Source: Syntrophobacterales bacterium (GTDB taxonomy: Bacteria > Desulfobacterota > Desulfobaccia > Desulfobaccales > 0-14-0-80-60-11). Taken from it: a stretch of 24,427 bases of DNA. The position numbers were made by a program, and so were the translations under genes. Shown here in pieces: positions 14,930 to 23,164 of this stretch (position 1 is the first letter of the stretch; every line of letters starts with the position of its first letter). A model generated the notes under the pieces. The model saw nothing but the letters and a program-made list of their open reading frames with translations. It was not told where the DNA came from and did not search any database. The stretch is taken from the NCBI GenBank assembly GCA_023229795.1, contig JALNYP010000059.1, positions 1 to 24,427 on the forward strand, given 5' to 3'.

Positions 14930-16588
14930 ATGCGTAGCAACTTGATGAAAATGGGTCTGGAAAAATACCCCCACCGGTCCCTTCTCAAGGCCATGGGCCT
15001 GACCGACCGGGAGATCGACCAGCCCATTATCGGGGTGGCCAACTCCTTCAACGAATTCATTCCCGGCCACCTGCATCTGAATCAGATTACCCAGGCGGCC
15101 AAGGCCGGGGTGCGCCTCGCCGGCGGCACCCCCCTGGAGTTCGGGGTCATCGGCGTCTGCGACGGCCTGGCCATGCACCACGGCGGCATGAAATATTCCC
15201 TGCCGTCCCGGGAGCTCATCGCCGACTCCATCGAAACCATGGCCATGGCCCATCCCGTGGACGGCCTGGTGCTGGTGGCCAACTGCGACAAGATCGTCCC
15301 CGGCATGCTCATGGGGGCCTTGCGCCTCAACATCCCGGCCATCCTGATTTCCGGCGGGCCCATGCTGGCCGGCCGCTTCAAAGGCCAGGAAGTGGACCTG
15401 ATCACGGTCTTTGAAGGCGTGGGCGCGGTGAAAGCCGGCAAAATCTGCGAAGACGAGCTCAAGGAGCTGGCCGAGTGCGCCTGCCCTGGCTGCGGCTCCT
15501 GCGCCGGCATGTTCACGGCCAATTCGATGAACTGCCTGAGCGAGGCTTTGGGCCTGGCCCTGCCCGGCAACGGCACCATCCCCGCAGTTCACGCCGCCCG
15601 CTTCCGCCTGGCCAAGGAAGCCGGCTTCAAGATCATGGACATGGTGAACCGTCAAATCCTGCCCCGGGACATCGCTACGCTGGAGGCCTTCATCAACGCC
15701 ATGGCGGTGGATATGGCCCTGGGCTGCTCCACCAACACCGTGCTGCACGTGCCGGCCATCGCCCGGGAGGCCGACATCGACCTGTCCCTGGATTTTTTCA
15801 ATAAAATCTCCAGCCGCACCCCGCACCTGTGCTCCATGAGCCCGGGCGGCCGCCATCACCTGGAGGACCTGGACCGGGCCGGCGGCGTCCCCGCGGTGAT
15901 GAAGACCCTGCTGGAGGGCGGCCTGGTGTCCGGCGCCCCCTTGTCCGCCACCGGCCACACCGTGGCCGACAACCTGGCCCACGTGACAGTGCTGGACGAC
16001 GACGTCATCCGGCCCCTGTCCAACCCCTACCATGCCCAGGGCGGCATCGCCATCCTCAAGGGCAACCTGGCCCCCGACGGTGGCGTCGTGAAGCAGTCCG
16101 CAGTGGATGAAAAGATGCTGGTGAACGAGGGCAGCGCCCGGGTCTTCGACTCCGAAGAAGCCGCCACCCAAGCCATCCTGGGCGGCCGGATCAAACCCGG
16201 CGACATCGTGGTCATCCGCTACGAAGGTCCCAAGGGCGGGCCCGGTATGCGGGAGATGCTCACCCCTACCTCGGCCATTGCCGGTATGGACCTGGATAAG
16301 GAGGTGGCGCTCTTGACCGACGGCCGCTTCAGCGGCGGCACGAGAGGCGCGGCCATCGGCCACATCTCGCCGGAAGCCGCGGAGGGCGGACCCATCGCCC
16401 TGGTGCAAGAGGGTGACCTTATCAAGATCGATATCCCCGCCAAGACCCTGACCCTGTTGGTGGACGAGGCCGAACTGGCCCAACGCCGGGCCGCCTGGCA
16501 GCCTCCGGAACCCAAGATCAAACACGGCTATGCCGCCCGCTACAGCCGCCTGGTGAGCTCCGGCAGCCAGGGCGCGGTGTGTAAGTAG
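14930..16588 (+). CDS. ilvD: dihydroxy-acid dehydratase
   Basis: This 552-residue enzyme dehydrates 2,3-dihydroxy-isovalerate and 2,3-dihydroxy-3-methylvalerate in valine, isoleucine and leucine synthesis. Fe-S and metal ligands are visible: Cys119-Asp120 in NCDKIVPGM and Cys191 in CPGCGSCAGMFTANSM. The N-terminal block NSFNEFIPGHLHL has Gly-His where many bacterial enzymes have Cys-Asn, which matches the shorter archaeal/clostridial branch of IlvD and its length of about 550 residues. AAAGGAG precedes the ATG, 12 bases after the RNase stop, so it may be co-transcribed with that operon. No other branched-chain genes are in the window. It may also act on sugar acids, since edd-type dehydratases share this fold, but the motif set favours IlvD. 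Confidence 0.95.
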   Translation: MRSNLMKMGLEKYPHRSLLKAMGLTDREIDQPIIGVANSFNEFIPGHLHLNQITQAAKAGVRLAGGTPLEFGVIGVCDGLAMHHGGMKYSLPSRELIADSIETMAMAHPVDGLVLVANCDKIVPGMLMGALRLNIPAILISGGPMLAGRFKGQEVDLITVFEGVGAVKAGKICEDELKELAECACPGCGSCAGMFTANSMNCLSEALGLALPGNGTIPAVHAARFRLAKEAGFKIMDMVNRQILPRDIATLEAFINAMAVDMALGCSTNTVLHVPAIAREADIDLSLDFFNKISSRTPHLCSMSPGGRHHLEDLDRAGGVPAVMKTLLEGGLVSGAPLSATGHTVADNLAHVTVLDDDVIRPLSNPYHAQGGIAILKGNLAPDGGVVKQSAVDEKMLVNEGSARVFDSEEAATQAILGGRIKPGDIVVIRYEGPKGGPGMREMLTPTSAIAGMDLDKEVALLTDGRFSGGTRGAAIGHISPEAAEGGPIALVQEGDLIKIDIPAKTLTLLVDEAELAQRRAAWQPPEPKIKHGYAARYSRLVSSGSQGAVCK

Positions 16589-16598
16589 GTTTATTCTG

Positions 16599-16621
16599 GT
16601 TCCCAAGTTGAACTTGGGAAC
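16599..16621. repeat. perfect 23-bp palindrome
   Basis: GTTCCCAAGTT (16599-16609) and AACTTGGGAAC (16611-16621) pair perfectly over eleven bases around one G, ten bases after ilvD. No T-run follows. The form is typical of short dispersed palindromes; it might also work as a terminator or a dimeric protein site. Confidence 0.75.
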
Positions 16622-16762
16622 GGAATACGACTCCTTGAACATGATTTATCGGCCTAGCTGTCTCAGGCAACCACATTTCGACACCCCCGGCGGAGGGCTC
16701 TGGTCCGCTGGCGCATAACCCGGCTTCACAGGCCAGATAGGAAAGATTCTCTGTCGATAACC

Positions 16763-16800
16763 TTATGAATAAAAACAGCCAATTATCTGCCTTATCAACA
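16763..16800. promoter_or_regulatory. weak DnaA-box-like sites upstream of dnaN
   Basis: TTATCAACA at 16792-16800 has one mismatch to TTATNCACA, and TTATGAATA at 16763-16771 has two. They lie in an AT-rich stretch within the 269-base gap before dnaN. This may be part of an origin or of DnaA control of dnaN, but the matches are few and weak. Confidence 0.25.
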
Positions 16801-16857
16801 AAGCGCTGGCTCCTTATTAATTCGATTAATTTTCTAATCTTCTAGGAGAAAAGGCTT

Positions 16858-18042
16858 ATGCATGTGAAGATCGATCGGGAAACCTTGTTGAAGGGAGTCG
16901 GACGGACCCTGGGGGTGGTGGATCGCCGGGGGACCATGCCCAGCTTGGCCAATTTTCTCCTGCAGACCGATGAGAACCGGGTGGTCATTTCCGCCACCGA
17001 CCTGGAGGTGAGCTTCCGGGGCTTTTATCCCGCCGAAGTGGAAGAACACGGGGCCCTCACCGTCCAGGCCCATTATCTCTTTAACCTGATCAAGGAACTG
17101 CCCGGCGACACCCTGGATCTCATCGGCACGGATAATTCCAACCTGAAGATCCAGATGGGCGATGCCCGGTATCAGCTCCACGGCCTGCCCGCGGACCAGT
17201 TCCCGCCGGTACCGGAAATTACCGACCAGGAGCTGGTCAAGGTGGAGTCCGGCATGGTCAAGGAGATGATCGAAAAAACCATCTTTTCGGTATCCGCCGA
17301 CGACCTGCAATACCACCTCTCCAGCATTTTCTGGGAGCGGGTGGGCATTCCCCGCCATCAGCCGATCACCGAGCAGCCCCTGGAGGAAGGGGCCGAGCCG
17401 GAAGAGGATTACTGGCTGCGCCTGATCTCCACTGACGGCCACCGCCTCACCCTCATCGAACGGGCCCTGCCGGAATCCGGGGGGTTCTCCATCGAGAAGG
17501 GCATCCTCATTCCGCGCAAAGGCATGGCTGAGGTCATCCGCTTCCTGGCCGAAGAAGAGCACGTCTCCCTGGGGTTGGGCAAGCAGAGCCTGGCGCTGAA
17601 GGCCGATGACCGCTACCTCTTCATCCGTCTTTTGCTCGACAAGAAATTCCCCGACTACCGCCGCATCATCCCGGAGAGCTTCGCCTATCGCTTCGCCATC
17701 AACCGCCGGCAGTTCTTCGATACCATCCGGCGCATCTCGCTTCTGTCCACCGAACGCTTCAAAGGCGTGATCCTGAAGCTGATGCCGGACCACGTGGAAG
17801 TCACCTTCAACAACCCGGAAGTCGGCGAAGGCCGGGAAGTGGTGGGCCTGTTCATGGAGCAGGGCGAGGCCGAAGGGCTGCCCATGGAGATCGGCTTTAA
17901 CGCCCGGTATTTCCTGGAGCCCTTGAACGCCATGACCAGCGACATGGTCATCCTGGAGATGAACGAAAAAGACCGGCCCTGCCGCCTGGTGGACCAGACG
18001 GATCCCCACTACTTCAGCATCATCATGCCCATGAGCCTGTAG
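16858..18042 (+). CDS. dnaN: DNA polymerase III beta subunit, sliding clamp
   Basis: This 394-residue protein is the ring-shaped processivity clamp that tethers polymerase III and other partners to DNA. Recognisable blocks are MHVKIDRETLLKGV, MPSLANFLLQ, SATDLEVSF, the central STDGHRL and IPRKGM, KFPDYRRIIPE, and the C-terminal IIMPMSL that forms part of the peptide-binding groove. Domain two carries an acidic insertion at about residues 160-183 (with PLEEGAEPEED), which makes it longer than the usual 366-380. TAGGAG upstream of the ATG is a good ribosome site. In many bacteria dnaN sits with dnaA, recF and gyrB; here gyrB lies downstream, but recF is not between them and dnaA is not upstream in the window. 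Confidence 0.96.
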   Translation: MHVKIDRETLLKGVGRTLGVVDRRGTMPSLANFLLQTDENRVVISATDLEVSFRGFYPAEVEEHGALTVQAHYLFNLIKELPGDTLDLIGTDNSNLKIQMGDARYQLHGLPADQFPPVPEITDQELVKVESGMVKEMIEKTIFSVSADDLQYHLSSIFWERVGIPRHQPITEQPLEEGAEPEEDYWLRLISTDGHRLTLIERALPESGGFSIEKGILIPRKGMAEVIRFLAEEEHVSLGLGKQSLALKADDRYLFIRLLLDKKFPDYRRIIPESFAYRFAINRRQFFDTIRRISLLSTERFKGVILKLMPDHVEVTFNNPEVGEGREVVGLFMEQGEAEGLPMEIGFNARYFLEPLNAMTSDMVILEMNEKDRPCRLVDQTDPHYFSIIMPMSL

Positions 18043-18141
18043 AAGACTGTTTTTGGTTTTCTGTGAAAGGCAAAAATAGGCAGTTTGCATCGGTGGAGGG
18101 CGGGTAATGCCTCCTGGCAAAACTAACAGGTAAAATATTTT

Positions 18142-18489
18142 ATGTCTAAAATGATAGCCTATTGCGGGCTGGTCTGCTCCAATTGCCCTACGTTTATAGC
18201 CACGCAAAACGACGATGACGATGCCAGGGAAAAGACCGCGGCCTTGTACGCCCAAAAATTTGGGCTTAATTTGTCTAAGGAAGAGATCAATTGCGACGGC
18301 TGTCTGAGTGCCGGAGGCAAGAAAATTGGCTATTGTCAGGTATGTGAGATCAGACGCTGTTGCAGGGAAAAGGGCCTGGAAAACTGTGCCTTTTGCGATC
18401 AACCTCAATGTGAACAACTTAGCCGCTTTCACGAGTTCTCCCCTGAGGCCAAGGCTTCCTTTGAAGCCATGAAAAGCAGACAGCAGTAA
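18142..18489 (+). CDS. DUF3795 cysteine-rich protein
   Basis: This 115-residue soluble protein has 12 cysteines in the order expected for DUF3795: CGLVCSNCP at residues 8-16, CDGC at 51-54, CQVC at 65-68, adjacent Cys73/Cys74, CAFC at 82-85 and Cys90. The opening MIAYCGLVCSNCPTF is diagnostic. Zinc or iron-sulfur binding is likely; the function of the family is unknown. There is a 99-base gap after dnaN and no strong ribosome site. With the GNAT and CGGC genes it occupies the place where recF often lies. Confidence 0.82.
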   Translation: MSKMIAYCGLVCSNCPTFIATQNDDDDAREKTAALYAQKFGLNLSKEEINCDGCLSAGGKKIGYCQVCEIRRCCREKGLENCAFCDQPQCEQLSRFHEFSPEAKASFEAMKSRQQ

Positions 18490-18516
18490 GCCGCGTAGGG
18501 TGCCTCTCACGCCGTG

Positions 18517-18566
18517 TTTGGTTGAATTAAGAAACCTAGGGCGGGCCTTGCCCGCCACGAACCAAA
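18517..18566. repeat. nested inverted repeat, possible terminator
   Basis: An inner stem GGCGGGC (18540-18546) / GCCCGCC (18550-18556) with loop CTT is enclosed by outer arms TTTGGTT (18517-18523) and AACCAAA (18560-18566). It sits between the DUF3795 and GNAT genes. The stem is strong, but a run of A, not T, follows on the plus strand, so a REP-like palindrome is equally likely. Confidence 0.55.
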
Positions 18567-18621
18567 ATAATGTCGGGGGGGCAGGTGGCCTGCTCAGGCA
18601 GGATACGAGGAGAGCAATAAG

Positions 18622-19230
18622 ATGAACATATCGATTAGAATAGAAGAAGAAAATGATTATAGAACTGTCGAATATATGACCAGAGAAGCCTTTTGGAATC
18701 TCTACAAGCCAGGATGCGTTGAACATCTACTTGTTCATAAAATAAGGAAGGTACCTGCATTTGTGAAAGAATTGAGTTTTGTTGCACATGATGATGATAA
18801 AATTGTCGGTAATATAATTTATTCAAAAGCAAAAGTAATTAATGATAAAGATCATGAATTTGAAGTTTTATGCTTGGGACCTATAGGAGTATTACCATCC
18901 TATCAAGGACAAGGGATTGGTTCTTTCTTAATGAATTATTCTATCGAAAAGGCAAAACAGTTGCGATATAAAGCCATAATTCTTTTTGGAAACCAGAATT
19001 ATTATCATCGCTTTGGCTTTATAAACGCTAAAGAATATGGGATTCAAACATCTTCGGGGGATAATTTTGAGGAATTTATGGCATTAGAACTTTTGGATGG
19101 CGGCCTGAATGGTATTTCAGGCAAGTTCTATGCAGATGAGGTCTTTGAAATAGAAGAAGATGAACTGGAAATTTTCGAAAAAGAATTTCCTCGCAAAGAG
19201 AAGCTGGTTACGGATACTCAACTAAAATAA
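18622..19230 (+). CDS. GNAT family N-acetyltransferase, AT-rich
   Basis: This 202-residue protein is a GNAT acyltransferase that would use acetyl-CoA. Motif A is LGPIGVLPSYQGQGIGSFLM (about residues 90-110), including the Q-x-x-G-I-G pyrophosphate loop, and the later block FGNQNYYHRFGF (about 132-143) is typical of the YhbS-like subgroup. The acceptor cannot be told. The gene is much more AT-rich than everything around it, with many AAT, ATA, AGA and TTA codons where neighbours use GC-ending ones, so recent acquisition is likely. The ribosome site is GGAGAG about seven bases before the ATG. The C-terminus is strongly acidic (EIEEDELEIFEKEF). Confidence 0.9.
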   Translation: MNISIRIEEENDYRTVEYMTREAFWNLYKPGCVEHLLVHKIRKVPAFVKELSFVAHDDDKIVGNIIYSKAKVINDKDHEFEVLCLGPIGVLPSYQGQGIGSFLMNYSIEKAKQLRYKAIILFGNQNYYHRFGFINAKEYGIQTSSGDNFEEFMALELLDGGLNGISGKFYADEVFEIEEDELEIFEKEFPRKEKLVTDTQLK

Positions 19231-19261
19231 AGCTAATAATTGAAAACCAGGGACTGCATTT

Positions 19262-19717
19262 ATGTCACGCATCGGCATTCTTACTTGCTCAAATTGTACC
19301 CAGGACACTAACTGCGCTTCCGTAGTGTGTCTGGGTGACATGCGTAAACGCCGGGGCTTCTTTGCACAGTATCCTCAAGATGAACCACTCGATTTAATCG
19401 GCATTATTAATTGCGCCGGTTGTCCCACACTGGCCGCGCCGGAAAAGATTCTTAAGAGAGTCCGGGCCCTGGCCGAGTTCCGCATAGATGCGCTCCACCT
19501 GTCATTCTGTATGGTGGCGTTATGCCCCTTTATCAAACCTTATACGACATTGATAAAAGGGCAATTTCCTGATATAAATATTGTGATGGGGACACATCAG
19601 CCGGCGGATCGCCAACGCTTCGTCCGGAGCGTCAGGGAACTGCTCTGCCAGACCCTGACCCCGCCCCAAACCATGACTGACCTGATTAGAGGCACCATTA
19701 AAATTCCCCAGGAATAA
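19262..19717 (+). CDS. CGGC-domain cysteine-rich protein
   Basis: This 151-residue protein fits the CGGC family (PF08821). It opens with RIGILTCSNCT (Cys9, Cys12), has further cysteines at 18 and 23, the signature INCAGCP (Cys51/Cys54, with Ala replacing the first Gly), and LSFCMVALCPF (Cys83/Cys88). The strand-helix pattern suggests a small alpha/beta metal-binding domain, probably redox or metal related; no function is established. It follows the GNAT gene by 31 bases, has ordinary base composition unlike that gene, and ends 28 bases before the gyrB start. Confidence 0.82.
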   Translation: MSRIGILTCSNCTQDTNCASVVCLGDMRKRRGFFAQYPQDEPLDLIGIINCAGCPTLAAPEKILKRVRALAEFRIDALHLSFCMVALCPFIKPYTTLIKGQFPDINIVMGTHQPADRQRFVRSVRELLCQTLTPPQTMTDLIRGTIKIPQE

Positions 19718-19745
19718 TTCTCTTTTTGTGGGGAGGAGTAACCAT

Positions 19746-22190
19746 TTGTCTGAATTCGATAGTGAAGAAGCCGGCGTTAGGGAAAACGGGGGCCTGGGGA
19801 TCGCCGCCGGAGAATACGGCGCCGAAAAGATTCAGGTCCTCAAAGGCCTTGACCCCGTGCGGGAACGGCCGTCCATGTACATCGGCAATACCGGCTCCGA
19901 AGGCCTCCACCACCTGGTCTACGAAGTGGTGGACAACTCCATCGATGAGGCCATGGGCGGGCATTGCGACGAAATCAAGGTAACCGTCCATTCGGATAAC
20001 AGCGTCACCGTGGAGGACAACGGCCGGGGCATCCCCGTGGATATGCACCCCACCGAAAATCTGCCCGCGGTGGAAGTGGTCATGACCCGCCTGCACGCCG
20101 GCGGCAAATTCGATTCCGGCGCCTACAAGGTCTCCGGCGGCCTCCATGGCGTCGGGGTCTCGGTGGTCAACGCCCTCTCCGAGTACCTGGAGGTGGAGAT
20201 TCGCCGGGACGGCCAGGTCTATCACCAGCGCTATGAAAAAGGCAAGACTGCCGCGCCCTTAACCGTCACCGGCAAAACCAAGCGCCGGGGCACCAAGGTG
20301 ACCTTCCGGCCCGATGCGGAAATCTTCGCCGAGATCCACTTCAGCTACGATCTGTTGGCCCAGCGCCTGCGGGAACTGTCTTTTCTCAACGGCGGGGTGC
20401 GCATCCTCCTCGAGGAAGAGCTCTCGGGCCGCAAGAATGAATTTCATTACGAAGGCGGCATCGTCTCTTTCGTCCAGTATTACAACCGGAACAAAACCCC
20501 CATCCATCCTGACCCCATTTATCTCTCCGGGTCCAAGGGCGGCATCCAGATGGAGATCGCCTGCCAGTACAACGACACCTACAACGAGCAGATCTTCTCC
20601 TTTGCCAATAATATCAACACCCGGGAAGGCGGCTCGCATCTGAGCGGCTTCAAGGCCGGCCTCACCCGGGCCATCAATCAGTATATGGCGGTCAGCGACC
20701 TGCCCAAGAATCTCAAGAACAGCCATCTCCAGGGGGAGGACGTCCGGGAGGGTTTGATCGCGGTGATCAGCGTCAAGCTGCCCCACCCCCAGTTCGAGGG
20801 CCAGACCAAGACCAAGCTGGGCAACAGCGAAGTCAAGGGCCTGGTGGAGAACCTGCTCTACGAGCACTTCCTGACGTTCATGGGGGAAAACCCCGCGGTG
20901 GCCAAAAACATCCTCACCAAGCTCCTGGATGCGGCCCGGGCCCGGGAGGCGGCGCGCCGCGCCCGGGACCTGGTGCGCAAGAAAGGGGCCTTCGGGGATA
21001 TGACCCTGCCGGGCAAGCTGGCCGACTGCCAGGAACGGGACCCGTCCCGGCGGGAGATCTACCTGGTGGAGGGCGACTCCGCCGGCGGCTCGGCCAAGCA
21101 GGCCCGGGACCGGCGCTTCCAGGCCATCCTGCCCCTCAAGGGCAAGATCATCAACGTGGAAAAGGCCCGTTTCGAAAAGATGCTGGAGAATCAGGAGATC
21201 CGCACCCTGATCTCGTCCTTGGGCTCCGATCTCTCCCAGGACGTCATCAACATGGATGAGCTGCGTTACCACAAGGTCATTATCATGACTGATGCCGACG
21301 TGGACGGCGCCCACATCCGCACCTTGCTCCTGACCTTCTTCTACCGGCAACTGGCCCCGCTGGTGGAAGGCGGCTTCCTCTATATCGCCCAGCCGCCCCT
21401 GTACCGCCTGACCCGGGGCAATGAAAAGACCTATCTGAAGAACGACGAGGAATTCAAGAAATACCTGCTGCAGCGGGGCATCGAAAAGAAGCGCCTGCGC
21501 CTGGGCCCCCAGCGCACCCTCGAAGGCGCGCCCCTGGCCGAGGCCCTGGAAAAGGTGATCGCCTTCCAGGAATATCTGCAGCGCTTCTCCAAGCGGGGGC
21601 TGGCCCGGGAAGTCCTGCAGGTGTTGCTGAAGCATGAAGTGGTCTCCAAAGACGATATGCGCCGCCAGGAGCGCTTGGAAGAGCTGGCCGCGGCCCTGAA
21701 TGCCAGGCCCCGGTGGACGGCTCGCCTGGAGCCCGACGAAGAGCACCAGTCCTGGGCCGTGATCGTCTCCGCCAAGAAAGAGCGGGACGCCGTCGAGATG
21801 CGCCTTGACTGGGAACTGATGGGCAGCAGCGATTTTCAAGCCCTGGTGCGTCTGGATCAGGGCCTGACGGAATTCAAGCACCCGCCCCACCAGTTGGAGG
21901 GCAAGGACCGCGTCTGGAAATTCGCCACCCTGGATGAACTGGTGGCCCTGATCCTGGAGGAAGGCCAAAAGGGCATCAATATCCAGCGGTTCAAAGGCCT
22001 GGGGGAAATGAACCCGGAGCAGCTCTGGGAGACCACCATGGACCCCGAGACCCGCACCCTCCTCAAGGTCAATATCGAGGACGCGGTGGCCGCGGACGAG
22101 ATCTTTACCATCCTCATGGGAGACAAAGTTGAACCTCGGCGCGAGTTTATTCAGAGCAACGTACTTGAATTGAACGAACTGGATATTTAA
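19746..22190 (+). CDS. gyrB: DNA gyrase subunit B
   Basis: I choose the TTG at 19746 because GGGGAGGAG lies eight bases upstream; the GTG at 19728 would include that site in the gene. The 814-residue ATPase subunit, with GyrA, introduces negative supercoils. The GHKL ATPase domain shows YEVVDNSIDEA (catalytic Glu60, Mg-binding Asn64), VEDNGRGIP and GGLHGVGVSVVNALS. The Toprim domain shows EGDSAGGSAKQ, LPLKGKIINVEKAR and DADVDGAHIRTLL. A roughly 170-residue insert after the Toprim core, as in Escherichia coli GyrB, precedes RFKGLGEMNPEQLWETTMDP. The N-terminus is about 17 residues longer than usual, with a Gly/Glu-rich lead. ParE is excluded by this insert and by length. Confidence 0.96.
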   Translation: MSEFDSEEAGVRENGGLGIAAGEYGAEKIQVLKGLDPVRERPSMYIGNTGSEGLHHLVYEVVDNSIDEAMGGHCDEIKVTVHSDNSVTVEDNGRGIPVDMHPTENLPAVEVVMTRLHAGGKFDSGAYKVSGGLHGVGVSVVNALSEYLEVEIRRDGQVYHQRYEKGKTAAPLTVTGKTKRRGTKVTFRPDAEIFAEIHFSYDLLAQRLRELSFLNGGVRILLEEELSGRKNEFHYEGGIVSFVQYYNRNKTPIHPDPIYLSGSKGGIQMEIACQYNDTYNEQIFSFANNINTREGGSHLSGFKAGLTRAINQYMAVSDLPKNLKNSHLQGEDVREGLIAVISVKLPHPQFEGQTKTKLGNSEVKGLVENLLYEHFLTFMGENPAVAKNILTKLLDAARAREAARRARDLVRKKGAFGDMTLPGKLADCQERDPSRREIYLVEGDSAGGSAKQARDRRFQAILPLKGKIINVEKARFEKMLENQEIRTLISSLGSDLSQDVINMDELRYHKVIIMTDADVDGAHIRTLLLTFFYRQLAPLVEGGFLYIAQPPLYRLTRGNEKTYLKNDEEFKKYLLQRGIEKKRLRLGPQRTLEGAPLAEALEKVIAFQEYLQRFSKRGLAREVLQVLLKHEVVSKDDMRRQERLEELAAALNARPRWTARLEPDEEHQSWAVIVSAKKERDAVEMRLDWELMGSSDFQALVRLDQGLTEFKHPPHQLEGKDRVWKFATLDELVALILEEGQKGINIQRFKGLGEMNPEQLWETTMDPETRTLLKVNIEDAVAADEIFTILMGDKVEPRREFIQSNVLELNELDI

Positions 22191-22262
22191 CATCTTGAAG
22201 AACATCAGGCGCGACAACTGCTTCCACTCATACCACTAACCTCATCGCAAGGAGGGCAGATT

Positions 22263-22667
22263 ATGCAGCGCAAAGCCAGCTTCAAGATTTACGTTACCCG
22301 CCGGGAGATGCTTTATGTGGGCGACGTTCCCGACCACACCTTGATGCTCACCGAAATGGAAGGCGAGCCCGTCAATTATACCCCCGGGGTAGCCGGGGAA
22401 TTCGTCTCCCGCCGCAGCGTCGGCTTCCATGACCGCATCAAAGGGGATGGCCCCATGACCGGTTATGCCACCACCATCTACCAGCACGGCGCGGTTTACT
22501 CCCGCTTTCGGGGAGATAAGATGGGCGCCATGACCAAAGGTAAATGGGAGGTTTACAAAGGCATCGGCAAACTGAGCACCGTGAAGGGGGCCGGTACTTT
22601 CGTCGTGAAGCCCACGGATAAACACGGCGAATTTCTCCTGGAGATGGAAGGCACCTACGAATTATAG
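22263..22667 (+). CDS. unrecognised small soluble protein
   Basis: I do not recognise this 134-residue protein. It has no signal peptide, membrane helix or cysteine. The sequence alternates short strands and glycine turns (LYVGDVPDHTLMLTEMEG, then KWEVYKGIGKLSTVKGAGTF and EFLLEMEGTYEL), which suggests a small beta barrel of the lipocalin or allene-oxide-cyclase shape; that is a guess from pattern only. It starts with ATG after a strong AAGGAGGG site, 72 bases after gyrB, and its codon use matches the neighbours, so coding is well supported. Confidence 0.75.
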   Translation: MQRKASFKIYVTRREMLYVGDVPDHTLMLTEMEGEPVNYTPGVAGEFVSRRSVGFHDRIKGDGPMTGYATTIYQHGAVYSRFRGDKMGAMTKGKWEVYKGIGKLSTVKGAGTFVVKPTDKHGEFLLEMEGTYEL

Positions 22668-22690
22668 GCGATTAAATGCTCAGTCGGGCC

Positions 22691-22714
22691 AGGGGCGGCG
22701 AGGACGCCGCTCCT
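22691..22714. terminator. GC-rich hairpin followed by TCTTTT
   Basis: AGGGGCGGCG (22691-22700) and CGCCGCTCCT (22705-22714) pair over ten bases, one G-U, around AGGA, and GCGTCTTTT follows. This fits a weak rho-independent terminator for the preceding gene. The hairpin at 23719 has the same layout and the same GCGT-T tail. Confidence 0.55.
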
Positions 22715-22798
22715 GCGTCTTTTCCCGCTCCCGGCAGGTCGGCGAGAAGGCTTAACGATTGCCGGGCTGAGCGCTCTAATTGAAAGAGGTGACGTCGA

Positions 22799-23164
22799 AT
22801 GTCGGACAAGACTTGCGCCAAGTGCGGCGCCGCGGTTGACGCCGGCGAAGTTCGGGAATTCCGGGACCAGGAGCTCTGCGAGGACTGCTACATGGAAGCC
22901 CTCAGCCCCCTTCATGTCTGCGATCCCTGGGCGGTGCACACCGCCAAGAGCCTCAAGGACCTGCCGGGCGGACAGAACTTGACCCCGATCCAGCAAAAGC
23001 TCTACGACCTGGTGAAGGCAAAAGGTGAGGTGCCCATTCCCGAGGCCGCCGCCCACCTGGGCCTGAACGAAGACGACCTGCGGCGGGAGTTCGCCCCGCT
23101 GCGCCACATGGAAATGCTCCGGGCCTGCAAAAAGGACGACCTCATCCTTCTTACCCTGTTTTGA
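22799..23164 (+). CDS. zinc-ribbon protein with C-terminal winged-helix-like domain
   Basis: This 121-residue protein has an N-terminal treble-clef/zinc-ribbon with CAKC (Cys6/Cys9) and CEDC (Cys27/Cys30). From about residue 62 to 115 it has helices LTPIQQKLYDLVKAKG and IPEAAAHLGLNEDDLRREF followed by a strand pair ending in LILLTLF, which resembles a small winged helix. I do not know a named family. GAAAGAGGTGAC precedes the ATG. The last four bases overlap the start of the sigma factor as TTGA, so the two are translationally coupled and the protein may act as a regulator or partner of the sigma factor; that is inference. Confidence 0.75.
   Translation: MSDKTCAKCGAAVDAGEVREFRDQELCEDCYMEALSPLHVCDPWAVHTAKSLKDLPGGQNLTPIQQKLYDLVKAKGEVPIPEAAAHLGLNEDDLRREFAPLRHMEMLRACKKDDLILLTLF

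Noticed and set aside
13451..16642. Long minus-strand frames opposite rng and ilvD
   Set aside because: GC-rich antisense shadows with Gly/His/Gln-rich translations; the plus-strand frames encode clear enzymes.
19728..19745. GTG start for gyrB
   Set aside because: The strong GGGGAGGAG ribosome site would lie inside the gene; the TTG at 19746 is correctly spaced.
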